From assembly GCA_021846765.1 (NCBI GenBank), contig JAJZWH010000012.1, positions 1 through 18,029 on the forward strand: a stretch of DNA of 18,029 nt, read 5' to 3'. Numbering within the stretch: the stretch's first letter is position 1; every line of letters begins with the position of its first letter. The notes beneath the pieces are model-generated. The model did not search any database. It had not been told where the DNA came from and saw only the letters and a program-made list of their open reading frames with translations. Below are positions 1 through 6,969 of the stretch, one piece after another. The DNA is from a bacterium. GTDB taxonomy: Bacteria; Patescibacteriota; Saccharimonadia; Saccharimonadales; UBA4665. The translations under genes were made by a program, and so were the position numbers.

Positions 1-63
1 ATATTTTATATCATATATGATGTTATGTATACAAAACTTTTTATTTTTATTAGTACTAATTTA

Positions 64-115
64 TTGTAATCCTTTTAAGGCACTTGCTACAATAGCTAAT
101 ATTATTAATTAGGAG
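64..115 (+). promoter_or_regulatory. glyA promoter and ribosome binding site
   Basis: An extended -10 element (TG at 85-86, one base, then TACAAT at 88-93) lies 18 nt after a possible -35 TTGTAA (64-69). AGGAG at 111-115 sits 7 nt before the glyA ATG, a normal Shine-Dalgarno spacing. The same TTGCTACAAT string recurs at 12824-12833, and related TGCTA-type boxes precede other genes here. Confidence 0.6.
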
Positions 116-122
116 TTTAATC

Positions 123-1400
123 ATGACCGATAAAGTAGTTGCTGAGCTAATTACTGCTGAGGAAAAGAGGCAACGTAATGGTCTAGAATTAATTCCTAGC
201 GAAAATTACGTCAGTAAACAAGTATTAAATGCTCTTGGTAGTGTTTTTACCAATAAGTATTCTGAAGGATATCCTGGTAAAAGATATTATGGAGGTCAAA
301 TTAACACTGATAAGGTTGAACAATTAGCTATCGAGCGAGCCAAAGCTTTGTTTAAGGCTGACCACGCCAATGTGCAGCCTCATTCTGGTGCTCCAGCCAA
401 CGAAGCCGTTTATCATGCTTGGATGGAGCCAGGCGACACCATAATGGGCATGGAGTTGAGTCATGGTGGACATTTAACACATGGTAGACCGGGCACTATA
501 TCTGCTAAACTTTTTAATTTTGTTCGTTATGGTATTAAAGACCTTGAAACTGGAGAGATAGACTATAATCTGATGAGAGAAATAGCGCTGAAAACAAAAC
601 CAAAAATTATTTTAGCTGGTTTTTCTTCTTATCCCAGAGAGTTAGATTATGCTAAGTTTGCTGATATTGGCCGAGAAGTTGGTGCCGTCTTAATGGCCGA
701 CATGGCCCATATAGCCGGACTGATAGCTGGTGGAGTATTGGCTAACCCTTTTGATTATGGATTTAATGTTATTACCACTACCACTCACAAAACCCTTAGA
801 GGACCTAGAGGAGCAATGATTTTAACTAAAGGAACAGTCAGTAATCCCCTAAAAACAGTAGATAAAACAATTGAAAATTTACCTACTTTAATTGATCGAA
901 CGGTATTTCCTGGTCTTCAAGGAGGTCCGCATATGCATACTATTGCTGCTAAGGCTGTGGCTTTCTGGGAAGCAGCTCAGCCTAGTTATCATAATTATTG
1001 CCTCCAGGTGCTGGCCAATGCTCAAACTTTATCTCAAGCATTAATGAACAAGGGATTTAAGTTAATAACCAATGGTACCGATAATCATATGATGGTGGCC
1101 GATATTCAAACTAGCTTTGGCTTTGACGGTAGTGTAGCTGAGCAAGTTCTTGATCGGGTTGGTTTAACGTTGAATAAAAATGTCATTCCCGATGATCCTC
1201 TACCTCCGTATAAGCCGAGCGGGGTTAGGTTGGGAACTCCAGCTATTACTACCAGAGGACTCAAAGAAGAACATATGTTTTTAGTAGCCGACTGGATGCA
1301 TCAGGCTCTAATAAAAAAGAACGACCCTAAAGCTTTAGATAAATTGGCAAAAGATATTTTGCATTTTGCTAATAGTTTTCCTTTGCCCAGCGATAATTAA
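123..1400 (+). CDS. glyA: Serine hydroxymethyltransferase (GlyA)
   Basis: A 425-residue cytosolic PLP enzyme that interconverts serine and glycine while charging tetrahydrofolate with a one-carbon unit. It matches the family over its whole length (usual size about 415-420). Visible signatures are LIPSENY (23-29), YSEGYPGKRYYGG (46-58), VQPHSGAPAN (84-93) followed by LSHGGHLTHG (112-121), the ADMAHIAG strand, and TTTTHKTLRGPRG, where Lys223 should form the PLP Schiff base. In the substrate loop the common SGSQAN is SGAPAN. The ATG is fixed by an AGGAG 7 nt upstream and by the match to the family N-terminus. The gene converges on murB: its stop codon (1398-1400) overlaps the murB stop on the other strand (1397-1399), with no room for a terminator between them. 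Confidence 0.97.
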   Translation: MTDKVVAELITAEEKRQRNGLELIPSENYVSKQVLNALGSVFTNKYSEGYPGKRYYGGQINTDKVEQLAIERAKALFKADHANVQPHSGAPANEAVYHAWMEPGDTIMGMELSHGGHLTHGRPGTISAKLFNFVRYGIKDLETGEIDYNLMREIALKTKPKIILAGFSSYPRELDYAKFADIGREVGAVLMADMAHIAGLIAGGVLANPFDYGFNVITTTTHKTLRGPRGAMILTKGTVSNPLKTVDKTIENLPTLIDRTVFPGLQGGPHMHTIAAKAVAFWEAAQPSYHNYCLQVLANAQTLSQALMNKGFKLITNGTDNHMMVADIQTSFGFDGSVAEQVLDRVGLTLNKNVIPDDPLPPYKPSGVRLGTPAITTRGLKEEHMFLVADWMHQALIKKNDPKALDKLAKDILHFANSFPLPSDN

Positions 1401-2424
1401 GGTAGCAATATTGGTTCTTGAGTTAGTTCTATGCTAAAACGTTCATTAACAGCTTTTTTAATTTTATTGGCAAACTTCAGTAAATCAGCTGTTGATCTAG
1501 CTGTTTTATTGATTAATACTAAAGTTTGAGTAGGGTAGGTAGCTATCCCTGTCTCTGAGTCATAGTAATCATGAAAGCCAACTTGATCAATTAACCAAGC
1601 AGCTGATAGTTTAATTAAACCGTCTTCGGTTGACCAATTGGGAATATTGGGGTAGGTTTCAGCTAGTCGTGAAAAAGATGAGGGTTGATTATTGGGTTCC
1701 TAAAAAAGGATCCACAGTTAGCTATAATATTTGGATCGGGCAGTTTACTTGATCGTATATCTATTATTGCTTGACGGATTATTGAAGAAGTGTAGTTAAA
1801 GATATTATTATTAGCTAAATATTCACTTAAACTAGGATAAAAAGGAGGCATAGGCTTTAGTTTAGACAGAAGAAGGGTAATGCCAGTGATAAAATAACGA
1901 CCTTTATCCGCTTTATTAAAACGACTTTGACGATAACCAAAGTTACAATCGGAAGCAGGTATGGTCACTAAAGTTTCTGACAGCATATCATATGCAGTAA
2001 CAGTGACTAAGGTTTGAGAGATTTCTTGTCCATATGCTCCAACATTTTGAATAGGTGTGGCTCCTGCTCTTCCAGGAATTAAACTAAGGCATTCTATTCC
2101 AGATAAACCCATATTTACAGATTTAGCGACTACTTCGTCCCATATCTCTCCAGCTCCGATATTAATATATGTGCCAATTTCTTCTTGGCTCACAATTTCA
2201 AATCCACAAATTCGATTAACTATGACTAATCCGGGAAAACCTTCATCTTTCCAGATAGTGTTACTGCCTCCTCCGATCATTATTATTGGCTGGTTATTTT
2301 TCTTAGCTATCTTAATGGCTTGAATCATCGAGTTTATATCCTCTACTTCTAGAAGATAAGAGGCCGTTCCGCCAAGCTTCATAGTTGAATAGTTAGATAG
2401 TGACACATTTTGTTGAAATTCCAT
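1397..2424 (-). CDS. murB: UDP-N-acetylenolpyruvoylglucosamine reductase (MurB), frame broken by one base
   Basis: FAD/NADPH enzyme that reduces UDP-GlcNAc-enolpyruvate to UDP-MurNAc, the second committed step of peptidoglycan synthesis. The open frame from ATG at 2424 carries the FAD-binding GGGSN (51-55), IPGRAGATPIQNVGAYGQE (116-134), catalytic Arg in YRQSRF (Arg165) and catalytic Ser239 in GSFF, then stops at 1663. The missing end is intact one frame over (AAWLIDQVGF ... LTQEPILLP, stop at 1397) and includes the C-terminal Glu needed for catalysis. One extra base in the A5 run at 1672-1676 (T5 on the coding strand) would restore a 342-residue protein reading NPHLFSRLAETYPNIPNW across the junction, exactly as the family expects. 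It is a sequencing error, a recent mutation, or a -1 frameshift on TTTTT. The start has no Shine-Dalgarno; TATAAT lies 8 nt upstream. Confidence 0.93.
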
Positions 2425-2432
2425 CTAAGTTA

Positions 2433-2438
2433 ATTATA
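2433..2438 (-). promoter_or_regulatory. murB -10 box, leaderless layout
   Basis: On the minus strand TATAAT is followed by only 8 nt before the murB ATG, and there is no purine-rich Shine-Dalgarno. Transcription should therefore start at or within a base or two of the start codon. Confidence 0.5.
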
Positions 2439-2494
2439 CATTTTTAACTAAATTGACTTGCATAAGGTCTTGTTGTAGCGATACCATAGAATAT

Positions 2495-3043
2495 ATGAAA
2501 CAACCATCAATAGGACCTAAGCCTTATGAAAAACTTGGTCAACAATTAAAACAATATCGCCAATCTAATCAGGAGAGTCTAGCCGAAGTATCTGGAGCTG
2601 TTGAAGTCGATGAACACATACTAGAGAGATTTGAAGCAGGTATTGATCGACCTGACGAAGAAATACTGAATCTGCTGATAAATCATTTTCAATTAAAAGA
2701 AAATACAGCCAATCAGTTGTGGGATCTGGCTGGTTATGGTAGTTCATTTCCAGATGACGCTATTATTATAGAAGAAGCTATGGCTGCAGCTAAACAATTA
2801 ATAATGGTTTTAGCGACAGATAATCGTGCTCTTTATAGCGATGGAGTTAGTATTGATTGCAATAAAACCGGTATACAAATGACCTTTACTCAGACTATTG
2901 GCCAAAATAAAGTTATTCAACTAAGTAAATTAGGAATGAGCTATGAACAGGCCGAAGAAGTAATTAAAGCTTTAGGGATTGCTTTAACTTACGCCAAATT
3001 TAGCCACAATAAACTACTTTTACCGCCCGATAAAAAAGTGTAA
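2495..3043 (+). CDS. XRE-family helix-turn-helix regulator with unknown C-terminal domain
   Basis: A 182-residue protein from ATG 2495. A TTG at 2453 in the same frame would add 14 residues, but those begin inside the intergenic spacer and read like junk, so the ATG is preferred. Residues about 14-68 form a lambda-repressor/XRE type HTH (LGQQLKQYRQ, then SLAEVSGAVEVDEHILERFEAG), ending in a LWDLAGYG segment. Residues about 90-182 are a mixed alpha/beta domain (GVSIDCNKTGIQMTF, then MSYEQAEEVIKAL) that faintly resembles DUF3467 proteins; I would not rely on that. No membrane segment. It diverges from murB across a 70-bp spacer, so it may regulate itself and murB, but no clear operator is visible. 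Regulator is supported; its targets are not. Confidence 0.75.
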   Translation: MKQPSIGPKPYEKLGQQLKQYRQSNQESLAEVSGAVEVDEHILERFEAGIDRPDEEILNLLINHFQLKENTANQLWDLAGYGSSFPDDAIIIEEAMAAAKQLIMVLATDNRALYSDGVSIDCNKTGIQMTFTQTIGQNKVIQLSKLGMSYEQAEEVIKALGIALTYAKFSHNKLLLPPDKKV

Positions 3044-3093
3044 GAAATATTACTGAATTTGCTTATGTTTATTCATTATTATAATTTATAGTG

Positions 3094-3121
3094 TTTATTC
3101 TAAATATTTAATTAGAATAAA
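3094..3121. promoter_or_regulatory. 10-bp inverted repeat upstream of a small ORF
   Basis: TTTATTCTAA (3094-3103) and TTAGAATAAA (3112-3121) are perfect inverted repeats around an 8-nt spacer. They lie 51 bp after the XRE gene and 23 bp before the small ORF at 3145. It could be a weak A/T-rich terminator for the XRE gene or an operator for the small ORF; there is no flanking T-tract that decides this. Confidence 0.4.
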
Positions 3122-3144
3122 AATAGACACATTAAGGAAAAAAG

Positions 3145-3234
3145 ATGACTATCGAACAAATGCTTAATAATTTGCATAAAATGGCTGAAAATCCTTCAAT
3201 TTCTAATCCGGTTAAGCTTATTAAAAAGAATTAA
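3145..3234 (+). CDS. Small ORF, 29 residues, unknown
   Basis: ATG at 3145 is preceded by AAGGAAA (3134-3140) at a workable spacing, one of the few Shine-Dalgarno-like sites in this part of the window. The product (MTIEQMLNNLHKMAEN..., ending VKLIKKN) is a charged helix with a basic tail, without a membrane segment or cysteines. It ends just before the convergent membrane gene at 3241. I recognise no family. The ribosome site and the preceding inverted repeat are the only support; it could be a chance ORF. Confidence 0.4.
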   Translation: MTIEQMLNNLHKMAENPSISNPVKLIKKN

Positions 3235-3254
3235 AAATAACTATTTGTTATTTT
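3234..3254. terminator. A/T-rich hairpin between converging genes
   Basis: AAAATAAC (3234-3241), loop TATTT, GTTATTTT (3247-3254): an 8-bp perfect stem lying between the small ORF on + and the end of the membrane gene on -, placed so it could terminate both. The stem is weak, with a single G-C pair. Confidence 0.35.
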
Positions 3255-3669
3255 GAAGATTCTTTTTATGTAATTGATGAATACCGTGAATAGCTAGCAT
3301 GTAACTCATGATGGCTAGAGGCACCTCGCCAAATGTAGCCATTAGGATAGCTTCAGATGAGCCAAAAGTCCCTAGTCTGTAGGCTAATATATCGAACCAG
3401 GCATCAGTTAAAAATAGAGTACCAGTTATAGCAGCGGTAAATATCATGTATATTGAATTTAATCTGGTCAAGAGGCCGGTAATTAATAATAAACTGATTT
3501 GTGCAATGTCTAGTCCGACCCAGGTAATGCTCCAGTTTCGAGATATGTGTTGGGCATGTAAACTAATACCTAAATATATTACCCAAGGAATCATACCAAT
3601 CGAAATTAATATATAAATAGTGGTTGCCCACTTTGGAATATTCGTTTTGACTTTTTTTAATTCTTCCAT
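3241..3669 (-). CDS. Small integral membrane protein, four TM segments, unknown
   Basis: A 142-residue protein if it starts at ATG 3669; a TTG at 3687 in frame would add six residues. Four hydrophobic segments are visible: ATTIYILISIGMIPWVIYLG, DIAQISLLLITGLL, MIFTAAITGTLFLTDAWFDIL and VPLAIMSYMLAIHGIH, with a basic C-terminal tail (HKKNLQNNK). I do not recognise a catalytic motif. The upstream minus-strand sequence reads TTGCTATTAT then 8 nt then ATG, an extended -10 with no room for a 5' leader, which is why the ATG is chosen. It lies 40 bp downstream of the mannosyltransferase on the same strand and could be co-transcribed, though it has its own promoter-like box. Confidence 0.7.
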   Translation of the reverse strand: MEELKKVKTNIPKWATTIYILISIGMIPWVIYLGISLHAQHISRNWSITWVGLDIAQISLLLITGLLTRLNSIYMIFTAAITGTLFLTDAWFDILAYRLGTFGSSEAILMATFGEVPLAIMSYMLAIHGIHQLHKKNLQNNK

Positions 3670-3709
3670 TGACAATAATAATAGCAAACACTTTATTTAA
3701 AATTAATAT

Positions 3710-4801
3710 TTAGGATCCGCCGGTGTATCCAGCCGCATAATGAATCACAAAATAAGCCCAAAATACCCCACTAATTAACAACACTAATGGGTAGCCTAAT
3801 TTTGAATTCCTAAATTTTTTAAAAAGCATAAATTGAACAGGAAAAGCCATTAGAGTATAGCGTGGGTATCCACTAAAATTACCACCTACTAAAGGCAATA
3901 ACAGGTAGAGCAGACTATAAATGGCAAAACTTTTTTTACGACTCCACCAATATATAACTGAAGCAAAGACTAGGATAAAAATTACTATATCGATAGCAGT
4001 GACTGAATTCATAATGGTCGTTATATAGTTGCCGCTCAGCCAGTGATTGCCCTTTTGGGCACCAACGAAAGCTAAAGGCTTTCCTTTACTAATCCAAAGA
4101 TAACCGATATAGCTTATGATACCCAAGCTACCAATTACTGCCGAACTGAGTATTTGCCAAATTTTCTGTTTTGCTTCCCACAGAACAATCATGATAAGAG
4201 GAATGATAAAAACTCCATTAGGGTGAGTGGCAGTAGCTAGGCCAGCAAAAAGTCCCGCCCAAAGATATTTATTTTTTAAAGAGAAGTAAAGTGCTCCAAG
4301 AGCGGCAAAAGCAAATAAACTTTCAGTGTAGGTGGCTGCTAGAAAGACTCCAGTAGGAAAGAAAAGAAAAAGCAAAACCCCCAAAACAATATCTTGGAGT
4401 TTCCTAAATGATATAGTTTTTAAAATTTTTATATAAAAAAACAGAGCACCGATTAAACAAAGCCAGCTAATAATAAGAGCGCTAATTAATGGAGAAGATA
4501 GAATATAGATAAATAAACGTATGAGTAATGGATAGAGGGGAAAAAAGGCAGTTAAGGCATCATTGGTATAACCTTCTTGAGCTATACTTATGTAATGTGG
4601 GCCATCCCATTCGGACATGAAATCTAGATGGGTAGATGGCTGGAGTAAATATCTTGCGCTATTGTCTGGATTGCCAGGAATAACTAGATTTGAATAGTAT
4701 CCCAAAAAAAGAGTAAGCGATATAAAGCATACAGCAATAATTACTGCTAAAGCCCACTCTTTATCCTCTAATTTACGGAATATACTAAAAAATCTATCCA
4801 T
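3710..4801 (-). CDS. PIG-V-like polytopic mannosyltransferase
   Basis: A 363-residue membrane protein with about nine or ten hydrophobic segments. The first luminal/periplasmic loop carries the PIG-V (GT-C fold) signature: WDGPHYISIAQEGY (65-78) followed by AFFPLYPLLIR (85-95). In this family the WD..H region lies near the active site, and sugar is transferred from a polyprenyl-phosphate donor on the outer face of the membrane. The acceptor cannot be read from sequence; in a Gram-positive-like envelope it may be a lipid-linked glycan or a protein. The start codon is 11 nt after TATAAT (4813-4818, minus strand) with no Shine-Dalgarno. A second polytopic glycan-type protein (DUF2142) lies at 11274-12701. 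Confidence 0.75.
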   Translation of the reverse strand: MDRFFSIFRKLEDKEWALAVIIAVCFISLTLFLGYYSNLVIPGNPDNSARYLLQPSTHLDFMSEWDGPHYISIAQEGYTNDALTAFFPLYPLLIRLFIYILSSPLISALIISWLCLIGALFFYIKILKTISFRKLQDIVLGVLLFLFFPTGVFLAATYTESLFAFAALGALYFSLKNKYLWAGLFAGLATATHPNGVFIIPLIMIVLWEAKQKIWQILSSAVIGSLGIISYIGYLWISKGKPLAFVGAQKGNHWLSGNYITTIMNSVTAIDIVIFILVFASVIYWWSRKKSFAIYSLLYLLLPLVGGNFSGYPRYTLMAFPVQFMLFKKFRNSKLGYPLVLLISGVFWAYFVIHYAAGYTGGS

Positions 4802-4880
4802 TCGATTATCTAATTATAGCTTTTTATAAAATATATTAATAAATTTAATTTTAGCCATAGAGTTAGCTAAAATTAATGTT

Positions 4881-4886
4881 TATAAT
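4881..4886 (+). promoter_or_regulatory. -10 box that decides the start of the spermidine-synthase-like gene
   Basis: TATAAT at 4881-4886 lies inside the first codons of the longest possible frame (ATG 4876). A transcript from it would begin about at 4893-4897, so the ATG at 4897 is the likely start, on a leaderless mRNA. Confidence 0.45.
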
Positions 4887-4896
4887 TTTTAAAGTT

Positions 4897-5643
4897 ATGT
4901 TTGGAAGAGATGTTAAATATAAACTAGATAATGAATTCGGCAGTTTTACCGTCGAAGAATTGATATATGAAGGTCGATTAGCTCGAGTTTTATTTAGTGG
5001 CCCGGAGCACGCCGCCCAATCCGGTATACCTTTAGATGGCAATCCGAGAATGCTGTTTGACTATAATCAGCGTTTTGTGGAACTGGCGCTAGAATTGAAA
5101 CCAAATAATATTTTAGTTTTAGGAGGTGGAGCTTTAACCCTTCCGATGGCATTAATTGATAGGCTAGAAAAAAGTTTCGTCACTACCGTAGAGATCAATA
5201 AAGATTTAATTGAAGTGGCTAAGTCTTATTTTAATTATCTACCCAATAAACGTCATAAAATTATTATTGCTGATGCCGATGATTTCGTAAAAGCAAACAT
5301 CAATAAGTATGATCTAATTTTTATAGACTTGTACAATGATTTTGTTACTCCTGAGAGATTTAGAATTATTGGCTTCGCGCAATTAATTAATAATTTGCTA
5401 GCTAAACATAGTGTTTTGGCAATTAATTGCATTTCTGGACTTTATGGAGACTACGCATTGCCGGCCAAACAACTTTATTCTATTTATTCTAAGGCAGTAG
5501 GACCGATTAGGATTATTCAAGCAGATGCTAATTATTATCAATGGCTTCAGCAAAATTTAATAATAATTGTTTTAAAAAATAAGCAACTGGATGAACACTG
5601 GTTCAGTGGCTATAAGGAAGTTTCTTCGATTGGCGTTGATTAA
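4897..5643 (+). CDS. Spermidine synthase-like SAM/dcSAM-binding protein
   Basis: A 248-residue Rossmann-fold protein from ATG 4897. A longer frame from ATG 4876 adds MFIIFKV, which covers a TATAAT and is unlikely to be translated. Visible motifs: nucleotide-binding VLGGGAL (74-80), acidic end of strand 2 in VEIN (Glu99), ADADDF (125-130) and IFIDLYNDF (141-149), where spermidine synthases hold catalytic acids. The N-terminal beta region (GSFTVEELIYEGRLARVLF) matches the substrate-lid part of the family. It may transfer an aminopropyl group, but CPR genomes often carry such proteins without a polyamine pathway, so a methyltransferase-like or unknown role is equally possible. Single gene, in front of the CIRCE/hsp20 unit. 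Confidence 0.7.
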   Translation: MFGRDVKYKLDNEFGSFTVEELIYEGRLARVLFSGPEHAAQSGIPLDGNPRMLFDYNQRFVELALELKPNNILVLGGGALTLPMALIDRLEKSFVTTVEINKDLIEVAKSYFNYLPNKRHKIIIADADDFVKANINKYDLIFIDLYNDFVTPERFRIIGFAQLINNLLAKHSVLAINCISGLYGDYALPAKQLYSIYSKAVGPIRIIQADANYYQWLQQNLIIIVLKNKQLDEHWFSGYKEVSSIGVD

Positions 5644-5689
5644 GTATCAAAGTTTATATATTTAAAACTCATAAAACATTTAGTAAACA

Positions 5690-5698
5690 TGCTATACT
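5690..5698 (+). promoter_or_regulatory. hsp20 extended -10 promoter
   Basis: TG (5690-5691), one base, then TATACT (5693-5698) is an extended -10 without a convincing -35. Transcription would begin near 5705, at the left edge of the CIRCE element, so bound HrcA would block initiation. Confidence 0.6.
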
Positions 5699-5705
5699 CT
5701 GTTAA

Positions 5706-5732
5706 TTAGCACTCTTGACATTAGAGTGCTAA
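5706..5732. promoter_or_regulatory. CIRCE operator (HrcA binding site)
   Basis: TTAGCACTC (5706-5714), nine bases, GAGTGCTAA (5724-5732): a perfect match to the CIRCE consensus. The symmetry runs two A/T pairs further on each side and then two more (5702-5736, 13-bp arms). It lies immediately downstream of the hsp20 -10 box. HrcA repression, relieved by heat, is established for CIRCE; hrcA is not in this window. Confidence 0.95.
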
Positions 5733-5790
5733 TTAATTAAGATAAATTTATAAGGCTCAGCCTTACTAAGTTATAAAAGGAGGTATTATT

Positions 5791-6216
5791 ATGAGTAATA
5801 TAATAACTTATGATCCGTTTGTTGAATTGAGAGAATTTCAGCGACAATTATTCGGAGATGATTTGTTTACTCCGACTAAAGCTTTGCATTCTCCAACTAC
5901 AGATGTATGGACCGAAGATGACAAACAGTTAGTAATCGAAGCGCACTTACCCAACTTCGAACAAAAAGATATTGATGTCAATGTGGATGATAGCGTATTG
6001 GTCATTCGAGCCGAAAAGCATGAACAAGAACGAGATAAGAAGAAACAATATGTAATACGAGAAAGCAGCAGCAGTTTTTATCGTCGAGTAAAATTACCAG
6101 AAATAGCCGACAAAGATAATGTTAAGGCACATATGAAAAATGGAATCTTAACTGTGACAGTTCCATTTAAAGAATTGCCTGCACCTAAAAAAATAGCTAT
6201 TGAAACTAAAAAATAA
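5791..6216 (+). CDS. Hsp20/alpha-crystallin small heat shock protein
   Basis: A 141-residue ATP-independent chaperone that holds unfolding proteins in cytosolic oligomers. The N-terminal arm has DPFVELREFQRQLF; the alpha-crystallin domain covers about 36-127 (PTTDVWTEDDKQLVIEAHLP ... KNGILTVTVPF), and the C-terminal I-x-I anchor used in oligomer assembly is IAI (135-137). Length is normal for the bacterial class. The start follows AAAGGAGG (5776-5783) at 7 nt, the best Shine-Dalgarno in the window, in keeping with fast induction. A CIRCE element over the transcription start makes this a HrcA-regulated gene. A possible terminator follows at 6221-6253. Confidence 0.96.
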   Translation: MSNIITYDPFVELREFQRQLFGDDLFTPTKALHSPTTDVWTEDDKQLVIEAHLPNFEQKDIDVNVDDSVLVIRAEKHEQERDKKKQYVIRESSSSFYRRVKLPEIADKDNVKAHMKNGILTVTVPFKELPAPKKIAIETKK

Positions 6217-6220
6217 ATTT

Positions 6221-6253
6221 AAGCATAAGAACTATTGCATTAGTTTGCTTTTT
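6221..6253 (+). terminator. Possible hsp20 terminator
   Basis: AAGCA (6221-6225) can pair with TGCTT (6246-6250), and the stem runs directly into TTTTT (6249-6253). The stem is short and the loop long, so support is modest. Confidence 0.35.
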
Positions 6254-6295
6254 GGCTAATAATAATAGCTATTAATTTAGGAGAAAATATAAACA

Positions 6296-6607
6296 ATGGA
6301 TTGGCAACTTTATGTATATAGCTTTTTAGCGGGCATACTAGGTGCGAACGGTATACCTCATTTTGTTAAGGGTATAACAGGGCTTAAACATCAAACACCA
6401 TTCGGAAGACCATCGTCGGCAGTAGTCAACGTGGTTTGGGGATGGGTTAACTTCGTGGTTGCTGGTTTGCTGCTTTATTGGGCTAATGTTCATCTACATT
6501 TATTAAGAGCATTCGCTTTAGTAGCGGTTGGAGCATTAATTATAGCTTTAGTATTAGCATATTCTTGGTCTAAACACCCAGAAGTTAACAAGAATTCAAC
6601 TAAATAA
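6296..6607 (+). CDS. Small membrane protein, three TM segments, unknown
   Basis: A 103-residue protein with three hydrophobic segments (about 4-20, 42-62 and 68-90), an amphipathic GIPHFVKGITG stretch and a conserved-looking PFGRPSSAVVNVVWGWVNF region after the first. I have a sense of similar small proteins in Actinobacteria and Firmicutes, but no function is known to me. AGGAG at 6279-6283 is 12 nt from the ATG, a long but possible spacing; a TTGGCTAATAAT box at 6253-6264 may be the promoter. It is followed by a strong terminator, so it forms a single-gene unit behind hsp20; co-induction by read-through of the weak hsp20 terminator is possible. Confidence 0.7.
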   Translation: MDWQLYVYSFLAGILGANGIPHFVKGITGLKHQTPFGRPSSAVVNVVWGWVNFVVAGLLLYWANVHLHLLRAFALVAVGALIIALVLAYSWSKHPEVNKNSTK

Positions 6608-6624
6608 TATAGATTAAATTTCTA

Positions 6625-6658
6625 AAATAGGCGTCATATTAACTTATGGCGCCTATTT
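6625..6658 (+). terminator. Strong Rho-independent terminator
   Basis: A 14-bp stem (6625-6638 with 6645-6658, one U-G pair, GGCG/CGCC in the middle), a 6-nt loop and a T-rich exit (TATTTAATT). It is 18 nt after the stop of the small membrane protein gene. Confidence 0.8.
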
Positions 6659-6680
6659 AATTCTATGTTAATAATTAACA

Positions 6681-6700
6681 AAATATCATATATGATATTT
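6681..6700. repeat. Perfect 20-bp palindrome
   Basis: AAATATCATATATGATATTT is its own reverse complement. Its inner 14 bases ATATCATATATGAT recur at 8-21 at the left end of the window, upstream of glyA. It may be a regulator site, but A/T-only palindromes are common at this base composition. Confidence 0.45.
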
Positions 6701-6785
6701 AGCAAAATATGTGGATATATAGTAAACTATATAATTTTCTGATATAGTATTGATTTTAATAATAATTCTTATCTTAAAAAGCTTA

Positions 6786-6896
6786 TGCCGAGCAACAGTC
6801 GCACTACTGTAAGATTTGACACAGGTTTTTAATTTGATATCATCAAACCTTGTGTTCGCGGTTTTTAATCGATTGAACACACGCTTAGTTTGTGTC
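6786..6896. other. Structured, more G+C-rich stretch upstream of the Rpf-like gene
   Basis: The gap 6659-6948 holds no convincing gene. Within it are three hairpins: ACAGT/ACTGT (6795-6810, 6-nt loop); ACACAGGTTT (6819-6828) with AAACC-T-TGTGT (6845-6855), a 10-bp stem with one bulge; and ACACA/TGTGT (6877-6895). It could be a 5' leader or small RNA in front of the cell-wall enzyme. Rpf genes of Actinobacteria are often under a c-di-AMP (ydaO) riboswitch, but I could not match its conserved bases here. A 71-codon minus-strand frame over this stretch is probably chance. Confidence 0.4.
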
Positions 6897-6969
6897 CCCA
6901 AAATAGAAAGTATTCAAAAATAATAATGAACTGTAATTTAAAGAGGGCATGAATGGGCAAGGAGGTGTG

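Noticed and set aside
2057..2323. 88-codon + strand ORF inside murB
   Set aside because: Antisense shadow of a clearly conserved MurB region.
6778..6900. ydaO (c-di-AMP) riboswitch
   Set aside because: The location fits, but the conserved core bases of the class could not be found by eye.
6686..6901. 71-codon minus-strand ORF
   Set aside because: Low-complexity Ile/Tyr/Lys product, overlaps a palindrome and hairpins, no ribosome site; probably chance.
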